Shown piece after piece: positions 8,575-16,245 of a stretch of DNA of 49,239 bases; the stretch's first letter is position 1, and every line of letters starts with the position of its first letter. Source of the stretch: Candidatus Krumholzibacteriia bacterium (GTDB lineage Bacteria; Krumholzibacteriota; Krumholzibacteriia; G020349025); NCBI GenBank assembly GCA_035649275.1, contig DASRJW010000116.1, positions 1-49,239 on the forward strand, read 5' to 3'. The notes beneath the pieces were generated by a model. The model did no database searches and had not been told where the DNA came from. It saw only the letters and a list, made by a program, of their open reading frames with translations. The position numbers and the translations under genes were made by a program.

Positions 8575-9396
8575 TCAACCCCTTCGCAGTCGGAGCACGA
8601 TGCCATGGAGACCCAGGAACAACGTGAGCGAGATGAGGATGCTCGGCGCTGCCGGCATGTCCCAGCGCAGGGAGGCCAGGAGACCGGCGAAGCTGGCAAC
8701 GAACGCGAAGCTCCAGCCCATGGCGAGTGCCGGGAGCGTGCGTCCTGTGGTCAACAAACCGGCCACCGCCGGAATGACCAGGAGTCCGAAGACCAGCAGC
8801 ACGCCTGCAATCCGCACCGAGGACGTGACCACGACGCCAAAGAGAGCATAGAAGACGAAGTCCCAGAGGAACAACCGGCGGCCGCGGACACGTGCGCCTT
8901 CGGGATCGTTGGTGATCTCGAAGAACGGCCGGCGCAGGAGGAGGTGCGCGCCACCGATCACCGCGTACAACATGGCCGTTTGCAGCAGGTGCCGCGGATC
9001 CACGGTGTAGAGCGTGCCGACGAGGGTTTCCTTCAGGTGCTCCGGCCCCGATGGGCTCTTCTCTAGGACCAGGAACACCGCGGCCTGAGCGGTGGCGAAG
9101 ACGATGCCGATGAACGCCTCCAGAGGGACGCGCCGTTCCTGGCTGCGCAGCCACGCGAAACACGCCGCCCCGACCAGCGTCATGGCCAGCGGGAGCGAGT
9201 AGGCCGCCACCGGATCCTCGTGGTGCTCGACGGCGACTGCCAAGGCCACACCGAGCGCCGCCATCTGCGCCAGCGCCAGATCCACGAAGATGACCCCTCG
9301 CCGCACGACGTGGAACCCCAGATAGGCATGGATGCCCCCGAGGACCAGGATGGCGAAAAGCGCAGTACGGAAGAACGGCATGCCGAGCGCTTCCAT
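8575..9396 (-). CDS. metal ABC transporter permease (ZnuB/TroC family, ABC-3)
   Basis: 273 residues from ATG 9396, which follows AAAGGTGGG and gives the usual N-terminus (MEALGMPFFRTALFAILVLGGIHAYLG). Eight or so hydrophobic helices are visible. Typical family landmarks are GIHAYLGFHVVRRGVIFVDLA near the N-terminus, then 'SSVRIAGVLLVFGLLVIPA' late in the protein, the segment that contacts the ATPase. It forms the inner-membrane channel for Zn2+ or Mn2+ delivered by the binding protein encoded 22 bases upstream. The operon has no gene for the matching ATPase. Metal specificity cannot be read from the sequence. Confidence 0.9.
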   Translation of the reverse strand: MEALGMPFFRTALFAILVLGGIHAYLGFHVVRRGVIFVDLALAQMAALGVALAVAVEHHEDPVAAYSLPLAMTLVGAACFAWLRSQERRVPLEAFIGIVFATAQAAVFLVLEKSPSGPEHLKETLVGTLYTVDPRHLLQTAMLYAVIGGAHLLLRRPFFEITNDPEGARVRGRRLFLWDFVFYALFGVVVTSSVRIAGVLLVFGLLVIPAVAGLLTTGRTLPALAMGWSFAFVASFAGLLASLRWDMPAAPSILISLTLFLGLHGIVLRLRRG

Positions 9397-9418
9397 CGTC
9401 CCACCTTTCTTCAACGAC

Positions 9419-10378
9419 TCATGGCTGCCCCGCCGCGGCGTTGCCCGACAGAAGGGCGAAGAGCGCCTCGAAATGCGAGGCGTAGCTGCCGGCGGCGGTG
9501 TCGTCGCAGGCGGCGGCGATCCTGACGATGCGAATTCCTGTCTCACGGGCCAGGAACTTGCCGGCGTCCTCGGAGAAGTACGGCTCCTGCAGCGCCACCG
9601 TCACCTTGCGCTCCTTGATGACGCTGACCAGGTCCTGCAAGTGCTTTCCGGTCGGTGGGATGCCCGGGATGGGCTCCATCGTCGACACCACATTCAGGCC
9701 GAAGGTATTGGCGAAGTAGCTCCAGGAACGATGGAAGGTGATGATGTCGCGGCTCGGGATCCCCGCCAGGGCCCGCTCGCCATGCTGCACTAACGCTTCC
9801 ATTTCCTTGGCGAAGCGCTCACTCCCTGCCGCGTACTCGCTGGCGTGCGCCGGATCGAAACGCGACAATGCCTCGGCGATCGTGTGCGCCACGATGCTCC
9901 CATTGCGCGGGTCGAGCCAGTAGTGCGGGTTGCCGTCGGGGTGCACGTCGCCCATCGAGGCGTCCACCTTGCCGGTGGGTTTTTCCAGGACAGGAATACC
10001 GCGGGAACAATCCACGATGACCAGGTCATTGTTGTGCGAGCCGTCGATGATCTGGTCCGCCCACTGATCCAGCCACAGCCCCACCTTGAGATAGATGCGC
10101 GCCCGTGACACCCGCACCATATAAGAAGGCAGAACCTCGACGCGGTGCGGGTCCGCGTTCGGGCGTCCTATCGCAACGACCTCGACCAGATCCCCGCCCA
10201 CGCTGGAGGCGATGGAGGCGAGATCGGTGGTCGAGGCCGCGACGAGAACCTTCGCAGCCGCCGGGCCGGCGGCGAAGCACACCAGCACTCCGACGATGAG
10301 GACGAATCCGAGGTGCCAAGAGTGGCTACAGCGGTTCCCCTCGGGGTTCCCGCGGCGCCTGGAGTGATTCAAGCTCAT
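9419..10378 (-). CDS. periplasmic zinc/manganese-binding protein (ZnuA/TroA family)
   Basis: 319 residues from ATG 10378 (AGGAGAACGATC in front). A long signal region ends near AAGPAAAKVLV. Family metal ligands are present: His78 (ADPHRVEVLPS), His152 (GNPHYWLDP), His216 (FHRSWSYF) and an acidic residue at about 271 (PYFSEDAGKFL). The His/Asp-rich loop of typical ZnuA proteins is missing, which leaves Zn and Mn both possible. It captures the metal in the periplasm and hands it to the permease encoded next. It sits 17 bases after the outer-membrane protein gene, as part of one operon. Confidence 0.9.
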   Translation of the reverse strand: MSLNHSRRRGNPEGNRCSHSWHLGFVLIVGVLVCFAAGPAAAKVLVAASTTDLASIASSVGGDLVEVVAIGRPNADPHRVEVLPSYMVRVSRARIYLKVGLWLDQWADQIIDGSHNNDLVIVDCSRGIPVLEKPTGKVDASMGDVHPDGNPHYWLDPRNGSIVAHTIAEALSRFDPAHASEYAAGSERFAKEMEALVQHGERALAGIPSRDIITFHRSWSYFANTFGLNVVSTMEPIPGIPPTGKHLQDLVSVIKERKVTVALQEPYFSEDAGKFLARETGIRIVRIAAACDDTAAGSYASHFEALFALLSGNAAAGQP

Positions 10379-10395
10379 GATCGTTCTCCTCATGA

Positions 10396-11514
10396 CTAGA
10401 ACTGATGGGCCTTGTGCGGACCCATCGAGAAGATGACCCGCAACGTGAAGGTGTCAACCGCGTCTCCCGTCTCGGGAATGAAACGGCGCCAGTCGGCGGC
10501 GAACACCGTGGTTTCCTCGAGCAGCGAATAGCCGGCGAAGGCGCCGACGCTCTGGCTCCAGGGCTTGTCGGGCTCCGGTTCTTGGTACTGCTCATAGGAA
10601 GCGCCGACGTTGTAGCGCAGCGCGAAGTTGTAGTTGGCGTACATGGAGCCGCCCACCGGCCGCACCCGTGTGCTGGTGTAGCCGGCGGACGCAGAGTCCC
10701 AGGCGGCGTCCTCGCGTTCGAGCACGAGCCCCTCCGCCTGCAGCACCAGATACGCCCGCGGCGAGGTCCAGAGCTTCGCCTTCAGGTCGGCGCCGTAGAC
10801 TTGCGTGGTCGTGCCCGCCGCCACGTTGTTCGTTCCCCCCAGGCCGGAGAGTCCGAATTCCAACGCCGACTGCTCGCCCAGCATGGCGAATCCCGTGAGA
10901 CGGCCGTTGTAGGCGGGCCGGTGCTCGCCGGCGTGGTCGTCGCCGCCGGTGTTGAGCGGATCGGCGGGATCCGTGCTCGGCTCGCGCTGGATCCGGAAGG
11001 AGTCGCCTCGCAACCAGTCTGCGGCCAGGTCGACGGAGAAATCCCCGTGGATCGGGATGCGGTTCGAAACGGACGCGCCGATCTCGATCACCGCTTCCTC
11101 GCCGGGAAGGTAGGCCGCCATGACGCCGAAGCGCTCGGCGAAAGGCAGCATGTGCGGGTGCATCTGATTGAGACGTCCGAAGCCGACGCGATACTGCCCG
11201 CCCCGGAGCGAGAATCCGAGGGGCAGACCGCGGAGGAGATGGAAATAACCCTCCTCGACCTCCAACCCCTCCTCGCCGATCGTGGGCCGGAGATAGCCGC
11301 GGGCATAGGGATTCAAGTACGCCTCGAAAACGAGCTCGACCTCGCCGAGGTCCGGTACCAGACGGTTCCGGTCGAGATTGTTCGGGTCGTCGGTGACAGC
11401 GAAGAAGGGTTGTCCGACGACCGAGATATCGGGGTTGGTGACGCCTGCTCGCGCCAGCTCAGGGAGCATGGCGCAGAGCCCGGCGCACGCCAGAGACAAG
11501 ATCCGACGGGACAT
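10396..11514 (-). CDS. outer-membrane beta-barrel protein of the metal-uptake operon
   Basis: 372 residues. ATG 11514 has ACGGAGGG upstream and begins a signal peptide (MSRRILSLACAGLCAML, cleavage near ARAGVT). The mature protein is a series of alternating amphipathic strands ending in a C-terminal Phe (FSMGPHKAHQF), as expected for an outer-membrane barrel. No TonB box or plug domain is visible, so it is more like a porin than a TonB-dependent receptor. Histidine/acid stretches (QMHPHMLPF; GGDDHAGEHRP) could bind metal. Its place directly ahead of the metal-binding protein suggests it lets metal or a metal chelate cross the outer membrane. That function is inferred from context. Confidence 0.7.
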   Translation of the reverse strand: MSRRILSLACAGLCAMLPELARAGVTNPDISVVGQPFFAVTDDPNNLDRNRLVPDLGEVELVFEAYLNPYARGYLRPTIGEEGLEVEEGYFHLLRGLPLGFSLRGGQYRVGFGRLNQMHPHMLPFAERFGVMAAYLPGEEAVIEIGASVSNRIPIHGDFSVDLAADWLRGDSFRIQREPSTDPADPLNTGGDDHAGEHRPAYNGRLTGFAMLGEQSALEFGLSGLGGTNNVAAGTTTQVYGADLKAKLWTSPRAYLVLQAEGLVLEREDAAWDSASAGYTSTRVRPVGGSMYANYNFALRYNVGASYEQYQEPEPDKPWSQSVGAFAGYSLLEETTVFAADWRRFIPETGDAVDTFTLRVIFSMGPHKAHQF

Positions 11515-11630
11515 CCGCGACCCTCCGTGAAACTCGAGCCTTCGGTGTCGCACCAGGGGGTGCCACCGAGAAAGACCCTTGGCGACGGGCGAAATGACGC
11601 CCGCCGCTCGGGAACGGCTTCGCAGGAGTT

Positions 11631-11948
11631 TCAGGCGGAGGGAGGACCGCGGCGGCTCTGAGGGCTGGGAACTCGGGTCTCGAGGGTGCAGATCAGGGGC
11701 TCGAGCCCTTGGATCTCGGGGATCTCAGGAACGCTGCCGAGAAGCGCGCTGGAGGCCGCCGGCAGGTCGAGCACGGTGACGAGAACGCGGCAGGCGACAC
11801 AGGCGAAGTCATGGGCCAGGCCGGCGTCATGGCTGTGCGGTGTGACCACACGCACGGCCAACCCGGCGAGGAGAGCCAGAGCCAGGACATAGGGAGCAGC
11901 CTTCCGCAGGCGCTGGAAGGTTGCCCGGAGTGGTGTGGAACCAGTCAT
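11631..11948 (-). CDS. small exported CxxC protein (DUF2946-like)
   Basis: 105 residues from ATG 11948, preceded by GGAGGCAGGAAG. A basic start is followed by one hydrophobic helix (YVLALALLAGLAVRVV), then THPSHD-like histidines (TPHSHDAGLAHD) and CVAC, and a Pro-rich tail. Short proteins with one helix, His-x-His and CxxC are common beside metal-uptake genes (DUF2946-type), so metal sensing or handling is a reasonable guess. It is probably the first gene of the metal-uptake operon, 116 bases ahead of the outer-membrane protein. Family assignment is tentative. Confidence 0.55.
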   Translation of the reverse strand: MTGSTPLRATFQRLRKAAPYVLALALLAGLAVRVVTPHSHDAGLAHDFACVACRVLVTVLDLPAASSALLGSVPEIPEIQGLEPLICTLETRVPSPQSRRGPPSA

Positions 11949-12175
11949 CTTCCTGCCTCCGCGCAAACTCTATGCCCCGTTCGCGCGGTGGATCAAGCCA
12001 AGAACGGCCGGGTCATGCTTCCAGAACTTCCGGGTCATGTCTCTAGGCACCCTCGCCGACTGCCAATGTTACTTTCACCGACTGGGGGCATCGCTCCACA
12101 CCCCCGAAACGAGGCGTCCCCACCCCCCTGGGTTCTAACCGAGAGGCCCTCCAGAAAGTCCCGGGTCGACACCCC

Positions 12176-12204
12176 TTGACGTTGCCGGCCCAGCATCGTA
12201 AGGT
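12176..12204 (+). promoter_or_regulatory. sigma70-like promoter of the fur-feoB operon
   Basis: TTGACG at 12176-12181 matches the -35 box at five of six positions. After a 17-base spacer comes TAAGGT (12199-12204), a poor -10 box. The spacing is ideal and the Fur-type palindrome begins 5 bases further on, where transcription would start. The weak -10 keeps confidence moderate. Confidence 0.4.
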
Positions 12205-12208
12205 ACTC

Positions 12209-12225
12209 TTGAGACTGAGTCTCAA
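12209..12225. promoter_or_regulatory. Fur/Zur-type operator (perfect 17-base palindrome)
   Basis: TTGAGACTGAGTCTCAA is an exact 8-1-8 inverted repeat; its core TGAGACT-G-AGTCTCA has the 7-1-7 layout of Fur-family boxes. It overlaps the expected transcription start of the operon, whose first gene encodes a Fur-family repressor, so autoregulation is likely. It could also act on the divergent metal-uptake operon. Confidence 0.7.
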
Positions 12226-12241
12226 TCGCAGAGGTGGCGGC

Positions 12242-12718
12242 TTGACTCCCATAGCGCACGGCGACGACAACAGCGGCGCGGAGCGCAGCCCCGAGGAACG
12301 ACTGCGCGAACACCTGAAATCGCGCAACCTGCGCATAACGCCGGAACGCCTCACAGTGCTGCACGGCGCCATGACGCAATCCGGTCATTTCGACGCCGAA
12401 GAGCTCCTGGAGGCGCTGCGGCGCTCCAACCGTCCGGTGAGCCGCGCCACTCTCTACCGCACTCTGGACCATCTGGCGGAAGCCGGGCTCGTCAAGCGCC
12501 ATCACTTCCAAGAAGGACACGCCCGCTTCGAGAGCAACTTCAACCGGGCCCATCACGATCACATGGTGTGCGAGCGCTGCGGCCAGGTGATCGAATTCGT
12601 GAGCGAGCAGATCGAGGCGCTGCAGGAAGAGATCTGCGAGCAGCACGGCTTCCGTGCCCACGGACACGTGCACCAGATCTTCGGCCTCTGCAAAGACTGC
12701 CAGGCGGAGCATTCGTGA
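12242..12718 (+). CDS. Fur-family metal-responsive repressor
   Basis: 158 residues if started at TTG 12242, which has AGAGGTGGC in front and avoids placing the operator inside the gene; in-frame codons run back to 12176. The winged-helix region (about 15-85) includes LRITPERLTVLHGAM and the recognition helix SRATLYRTLDHLAEAG. The dimerisation part has the metal-site sequence RAHHDHMVCERCGQVIEF, GHVHQIFGLCKDC, so both structural CxxC pairs are present. It represses metal-uptake genes when loaded with Fe2+ (Fur) or Zn2+ (Zur). Co-transcription with feoB argues for iron; the zinc-type operon next door leaves Zur possible. Its stop overlaps the feoB start (GTGA). Confidence 0.9.
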   Translation: MTPIAHGDDNSGAERSPEERLREHLKSRNLRITPERLTVLHGAMTQSGHFDAEELLEALRRSNRPVSRATLYRTLDHLAEAGLVKRHHFQEGHARFESNFNRAHHDHMVCERCGQVIEFVSEQIEALQEEICEQHGFRAHGHVHQIFGLCKDCQAEHS

Positions 12719-14769
12719 GCACAGCGGTCGAGAAACAGTCGTCGCTCGCCTTCCACCCCCGGGTCGTCCTGGTGGGGAACCCCAACGTGGGGAAAAGCGT
12801 GCTCTTCGGCGCCCTCACCCGGCGCTACGTCACGGTGTCCAATTATCCCGGGACGACGGTGACGGTGACGCGCGGTTCCATGCGTCTCGACGGGCACCAG
12901 CTCGAGGTCCTCGACACCCCCGGCGTCAACAGCCTGGTGCCGACCTCGGAGGACGAGGAAGTCACCCGCGACATTCTCCTGCGCCAAGAGCCTGGCGCGC
13001 TGGTGCAGGTGGCGGACGCCAAGAACCTGCGCCGCGCCCTCATCCTGAGCGTGCAGATCGCCGAGCTCGGCCTGCCCTTCGCCCTCGACCTGAACATGAT
13101 GGACGAGGCCGGCGATCAAGGTTTGCACCTCGATCGCGCCGGACTCGAGGCGTTGCTCGGCGTCCGCGTCCTGGCCACGGTGGCGGTGCGCCGCAAGGGA
13201 CTCGACGAGCTGCGCGACGCTCTCCTCGAACAGCGCCGCTCCACCTTCCAGGTGCGTTATCCCGAAAGCATCGAGGCCGCGATCCAGGAGATGGAAGGGC
13301 ACCTGCCACAGACGCATTTGCAGCGGCGCGGCCTCGCCCTCACGCTGCTCGCCGGCGACACCACGCTCCTCCCCTGGCTGGAATCACACACGAGTGCCGC
13401 CGACCTGCAAGTCCTGGACGGCATCCGCACCAGGACGCAGGCGCTGTTGCGCGAGCCCTTGAGCACCGTGATCCACCGCCACCGCCTGCTGGCGATCGAC
13501 GCCGTGCTGCGCCAGGTGGAACGGCGCCCGAGCCGGCGCGTCGGCTCGCTCCTCGACACGCTCGGCAGCTGGAGCATGCATCCCGTTTGGGGCATCCCCG
13601 TGCTCCTCGTGGTGCTGTGGGGCATGTACCAATTCGTCGGCGTCTTCGGTGCCGGTACACTGGTGGATCTCCTGGAGACGAAGCTCTTCGGCAACGTGCT
13701 CTCGCCTTGGGCGATGCGGGCCGCCGACTTCGTCTTTCCCTTCCCGCACACCCACGCCCTGGCGCAAGGCGTACTCCTGCCGCAGTACACCCACGGTGTC
13801 CTCGGCTCCGGTCAAGAGGTGCTCCGCTTCTTCCACGATCTCCTCGTCGGGCCCTACGGGCAGATCACCATGGCCCTCTCCTATTCCATCGCCCTCATCC
13901 TGCCCATCGTCAGCACCTTCTTCCTGGCCTTCGGGATCCTGGAGGATTCGGGGTATTTGCCGCGGCTCGCGGTGATGGTGAATCGCCTGTTCCGTTCGAT
14001 GGGACTGAACGGCAAAGCGGTGCTGCCCATGGTCCTCGGACTCGGCTGCGACACCATGGCGACGCTGACGACGCGCATCCTGGAGACGCGCAAGGAGCGC
14101 ATCCTGGTCACTCTGCTCCTGGCGCTCGCGGTGCCCTGCTCCGCCCAGCTCGGCGTCATCCTGGGGATGATGCGCTCGCTCTCCCTCGCGGCGACGCTGG
14201 TATGGGCCGGGTGCACGCTGCTCGTCCTCTTCCTGGTCGGCTGGACCGCCGCCCGCGTCGTGCCCGGGCGCGCTTCCGATTTCGTCCTGGAGCTGCCGCC
14301 AATCCGCCGGCCTCAGCTCTCCAACCTCGGGGTGAAGACCATGGCGCGCATCGAGTGGTATCTGCGCGAGGCGGTGCCGCTCTTCCTGTTCGGAACGCTG
14401 CTGCTCTTCGTCCTCCAGGCGATGCACGCTCTCCAAGTCATCGAGCGGCTCTCGGCGCCTCTCGTCGTTGGCATCCTGGGACTCCCCGAACGCGCTGCCG
14501 AGGCCTTCCTCATCGGCTTCCTGCGGCGGGACTACGGCGCCGCCGGCCTCTACGACATGGCCCGCGACGGGCAGATGGACAGCGTGCAGCTCGTGGTCTC
14601 CATGGTGACGATCACGCTCTTCGTCCCCTGCGTCGCCAACTTCCTCATCATGCTGAAGGAACGCGGCGTCCGCACGGCGCTCGTCATGGTGGCCTTCATC
14701 GTGCCCTTCGCTTTCGTGGTGGGAGGCGCGCTCAACCTGAGCCTGCGCGCCCTGGGGGTGCACTTCTGA
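12715..14769 (+). CDS. feoB: ferrous iron transporter FeoB
   Basis: 684 residues from GTG 12715, overlapping the Fur-family stop. The N-terminal G domain shows G1 GNPNVGKS (21-28), G2 region SNYPGTTV, G3 DTPG (about 76) and G4 NMMD (about 127). A helical guanine-dissociation-like region follows, then about ten membrane segments with the two Gate regions; the first contains the conserved GLGCDTMATLTTR. It moves Fe2+ across the inner membrane. No separate FeoA gene precedes it; a FeoA domain is instead found fused to the regulator at 14971. Its stop overlaps the next start (TGATG at 14767-14771). Confidence 0.95.
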   Translation: MSTAVEKQSSLAFHPRVVLVGNPNVGKSVLFGALTRRYVTVSNYPGTTVTVTRGSMRLDGHQLEVLDTPGVNSLVPTSEDEEVTRDILLRQEPGALVQVADAKNLRRALILSVQIAELGLPFALDLNMMDEAGDQGLHLDRAGLEALLGVRVLATVAVRRKGLDELRDALLEQRRSTFQVRYPESIEAAIQEMEGHLPQTHLQRRGLALTLLAGDTTLLPWLESHTSAADLQVLDGIRTRTQALLREPLSTVIHRHRLLAIDAVLRQVERRPSRRVGSLLDTLGSWSMHPVWGIPVLLVVLWGMYQFVGVFGAGTLVDLLETKLFGNVLSPWAMRAADFVFPFPHTHALAQGVLLPQYTHGVLGSGQEVLRFFHDLLVGPYGQITMALSYSIALILPIVSTFFLAFGILEDSGYLPRLAVMVNRLFRSMGLNGKAVLPMVLGLGCDTMATLTTRILETRKERILVTLLLALAVPCSAQLGVILGMMRSLSLAATLVWAGCTLLVLFLVGWTAARVVPGRASDFVLELPPIRRPQLSNLGVKTMARIEWYLREAVPLFLFGTLLLFVLQAMHALQVIERLSAPLVVGILGLPERAAEAFLIGFLRRDYGAAGLYDMARDGQMDSVQLVVSMVTITLFVPCVANFLIMLKERGVRTALVMVAFIVPFAFVVGGALNLSLRALGVHF

Positions 14770-14981
14770 TGCAACCCGAACCCAGCACCGTCCGTTGCCC
14801 GCTCTGCGGCGGCGACCTGCACGACAGCGTCGGCGGCTGCAACTCCTGCCCCATGCACTCTGGCTGCGCCATGCTCTGCTGCGATCGCTGCGGCTACACC
14901 ACCGTGCAGCCCCGGTCCGCCACCCTGGATTTCTTCGCCCGGCTCTTCCGCCGGCGCCGACAGGAGAGCCATGCATCCTGA
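14769..14981 (+). CDS. small Cys-rich protein of the feoB operon
   Basis: 70 residues, start ATG 14769 overlapping the feoB stop. It contains eight cysteines in CPLCGG, CNSCPMHSGC, LCCDRCGY, resembling a zinc ribbon or rubredoxin-like knuckle, and a basic C-terminus (LFRRRRQESHAS). It has no membrane segment. Small Cys-rich partners next to feoB are known in many bacteria, and some regulate or stabilise FeoB; the place and coupling here suggest the same. Metal or Fe-S binding is inferred from the cysteines. Its end overlaps the start of the DtxR/FeoA gene by 11 bases. Confidence 0.7.
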   Translation: MQPEPSTVRCPLCGGDLHDSVGGCNSCPMHSGCAMLCCDRCGYTTVQPRSATLDFFARLFRRRRQESHAS

Positions 14982-15648
14982 GTTCCAAGCGCAACCCACC
15001 GACGAGATCCTCGAGCAGGTGTGGTCGCGACGCGAAGTGGGGGACGAGACGCTCTCGGGGTTGCTCGGCGCCGTGACGCCGGAGGACGGCGGCGAGGACA
15101 CCGCGGCTCTGGTGCAACAACTGCAGCGCGAAGGGTTCCTGCGCCTGGAAGGCGACCGCGTCCGTCTCACCGAGAGCGGCGAAGCGCGCGCTCGACTCAT
15201 TATCCGCGGCCACCGGTTGGCCAAGCGGCTCCTCTGCGACGTTCTCGCCCTGCCGGCCCTGGAGGCCGAGCGCACCGCCTGCCTCATGGAGCACGTGCTG
15301 CATCCGGTGGCGGCGAACGCGGTCTGCGCGCTCCTCGGGCACCCGCCGCGCTGTCCCGAGGGCCTGCCGATCCCGCCGGGGGATTGCTGCCGCGAGCGCG
15401 ACCAGCGCCAGTTCAAACCGCTGGTGGTACCGCTGCCGGAGCTGGAGCGCGGCCGCAGCGGCCACATCGTCTTCATGACGCCGGACTCGCAGAAGCGCTA
15501 CGAGCGCCTCGGCCTCTTCGGCGTCGTCCCGGGCACGAGCATCAGGCTGCGGCAGACGCAACCTTCCGTGGTCATCGACGTCGACGGCACGAGCCTCGCC
15601 CTCGACCGCGACGTGGCGCGGGAGATCTACGTCCGCCGCGATACTTGA
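14971..15648 (+). CDS. DtxR/MntR-family regulator fused to a FeoA domain
   Basis: 225 residues; CAGGAGAGCC precedes ATG 14971. Residues 1-70 form the winged helix (an internal acidic insertion PEDGGED is unusual), 71-140 the metal-binding dimerisation domain with ACLMEHVL (the Cys-x-x-Glu-His ligand set), LLGHPPRCPEGLPIP and a following DCC. Residues about 148-222 form an SH3-like FeoA domain (RLGLFGVVPGTSIRLRQ, LALDRDVAREIYVRR). DtxR proteins repress iron or manganese uptake when metal is bound. Here it closes an operon opened by a Fur-family repressor, and its FeoA part could also touch FeoB. A dual role is inference. Confidence 0.88.
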   Translation: MHPEFQAQPTDEILEQVWSRREVGDETLSGLLGAVTPEDGGEDTAALVQQLQREGFLRLEGDRVRLTESGEARARLIIRGHRLAKRLLCDVLALPALEAERTACLMEHVLHPVAANAVCALLGHPPRCPEGLPIPPGDCCRERDQRQFKPLVVPLPELERGRSGHIVFMTPDSQKRYERLGLFGVVPGTSIRLRQTQPSVVIDVDGTSLALDRDVAREIYVRRDT

Positions 15649-15659
15649 GGAGGTTTCCC

Positions 15660-16022
15660 GTGGCTCAGTACGTCGACGGTTATGTCCTGCCGGTGCCGAA
15701 GAAGAAGGTCCAAGCCTACCGCCGGCTGGCGCAGAAGGCCGGCAAGATCTGGCGCGAACACGGTGCCCTCGAGTACAGGGAATGCATCGGCGAGGACCTG
15801 AACGTGAAGGGCATGGCCTCGTTCCCCCGCCAGGTCAAGGTCAGGCCCGGCGAGACGGTGGTTTTCTCTTGGGTGGTGTTCAAGTCGCGGACGCACCGGG
15901 ATCGCGTCAACGCCAAGGTGATGAAGGATCCGCGCCTGATCAAAATGGCGACGCAGGCGATGCCCTACGTGCAGCCGAAGCGCATGCTCTACGGCGGTTT
16001 CGAGGTCCTCGTCGACGCCTGA
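15660..16022 (+). CDS. DUF1428 (YbaA-like) protein
   Basis: 120 residues from GTG 15660, 7 bases after AGGAGG (15648-15653). The start VAQYVDGYVLPVPKKKVQAY and the later YRECIGEDL, MPYVQPKRMLYGGFEVLVD match the DUF1428 family, which has a dimeric ferredoxin-like fold and no established function. It follows the iron operon by 11 bases and is probably co-transcribed, but nothing in it points to iron. Confidence 0.88.
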   Translation: MAQYVDGYVLPVPKKKVQAYRRLAQKAGKIWREHGALEYRECIGEDLNVKGMASFPRQVKVRPGETVVFSWVVFKSRTHRDRVNAKVMKDPRLIKMATQAMPYVQPKRMLYGGFEVLVDA

Positions 16023-16112
16023 GCACGCCCGGCACGACGCGTGGCGGAAGCATCCCGGCCGACAAAGCGGCATCGATTTGCTTCCTCGTCTTGTCCTGGA
16101 CGTGCGCCCCGC

Positions 16113-16245
16113 ATGGGGCTTGGCCTGGCCATCTGCCGGTCGCTCATCCAGGCTACATGGTGGCCGCATCGGGTTCACGAACAACTCTGGCCGCGTGACG
16201 ACCTTTTGGTGCATGCTCCCCGCCGTGGAAAAGGTGAGAGTATGA
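16113..16245 (+). pseudogene. frameshifted 3' remnant of a histidine kinase gene
   Basis: From 16113 one frame reads MGLGLAICRSLIQA, the G2 box of a HATPase domain. One extra base at about 16155 then shifts the frame, after which it continues HGGRIGFTNNSGRVTTFWCM and ends LPAVEKVRV with TGA at 16243-16245. Together this is the normal C-terminus of a FixL-type kinase (GLGLAICRSLI-x-A-HGG...). The stop overlaps the start of the FixJ-type regulator (ATGA), the arrangement expected of an intact kinase-regulator pair. No further kinase homology is seen upstream of 16113, so the gene is truncated and frameshifted. Confidence 0.75.

Larger units (their letters stand above)
11949..12241. other. divergent intergenic region between metal and iron operons
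   Basis: About 290 bases with no convincing gene. It holds the ribosome site of the minus-strand small protein at its left end and the promoter and Fur-type palindrome of the plus-strand iron operon at its right end (12176-12225). The sequence CGGGTCATG occurs twice (about 12008 and 12032) with similar flanks. No promoter could be named for the minus-strand operon. Confidence 0.5.

Noticed and set aside
12176-12241. Longer N-terminus of the Fur-family protein from 12176
   Set aside because: It would place the promoter boxes and the operator palindrome inside the coding region; TTG 12242 has a good ribosome site.
13384-15561. Very long minus-strand frame opposite feoB
   Set aside because: Composition is charged and repetitive, as expected of an antisense frame in high-GC DNA; feoB and the DtxR/FeoA gene on the other strand carry clear motifs.
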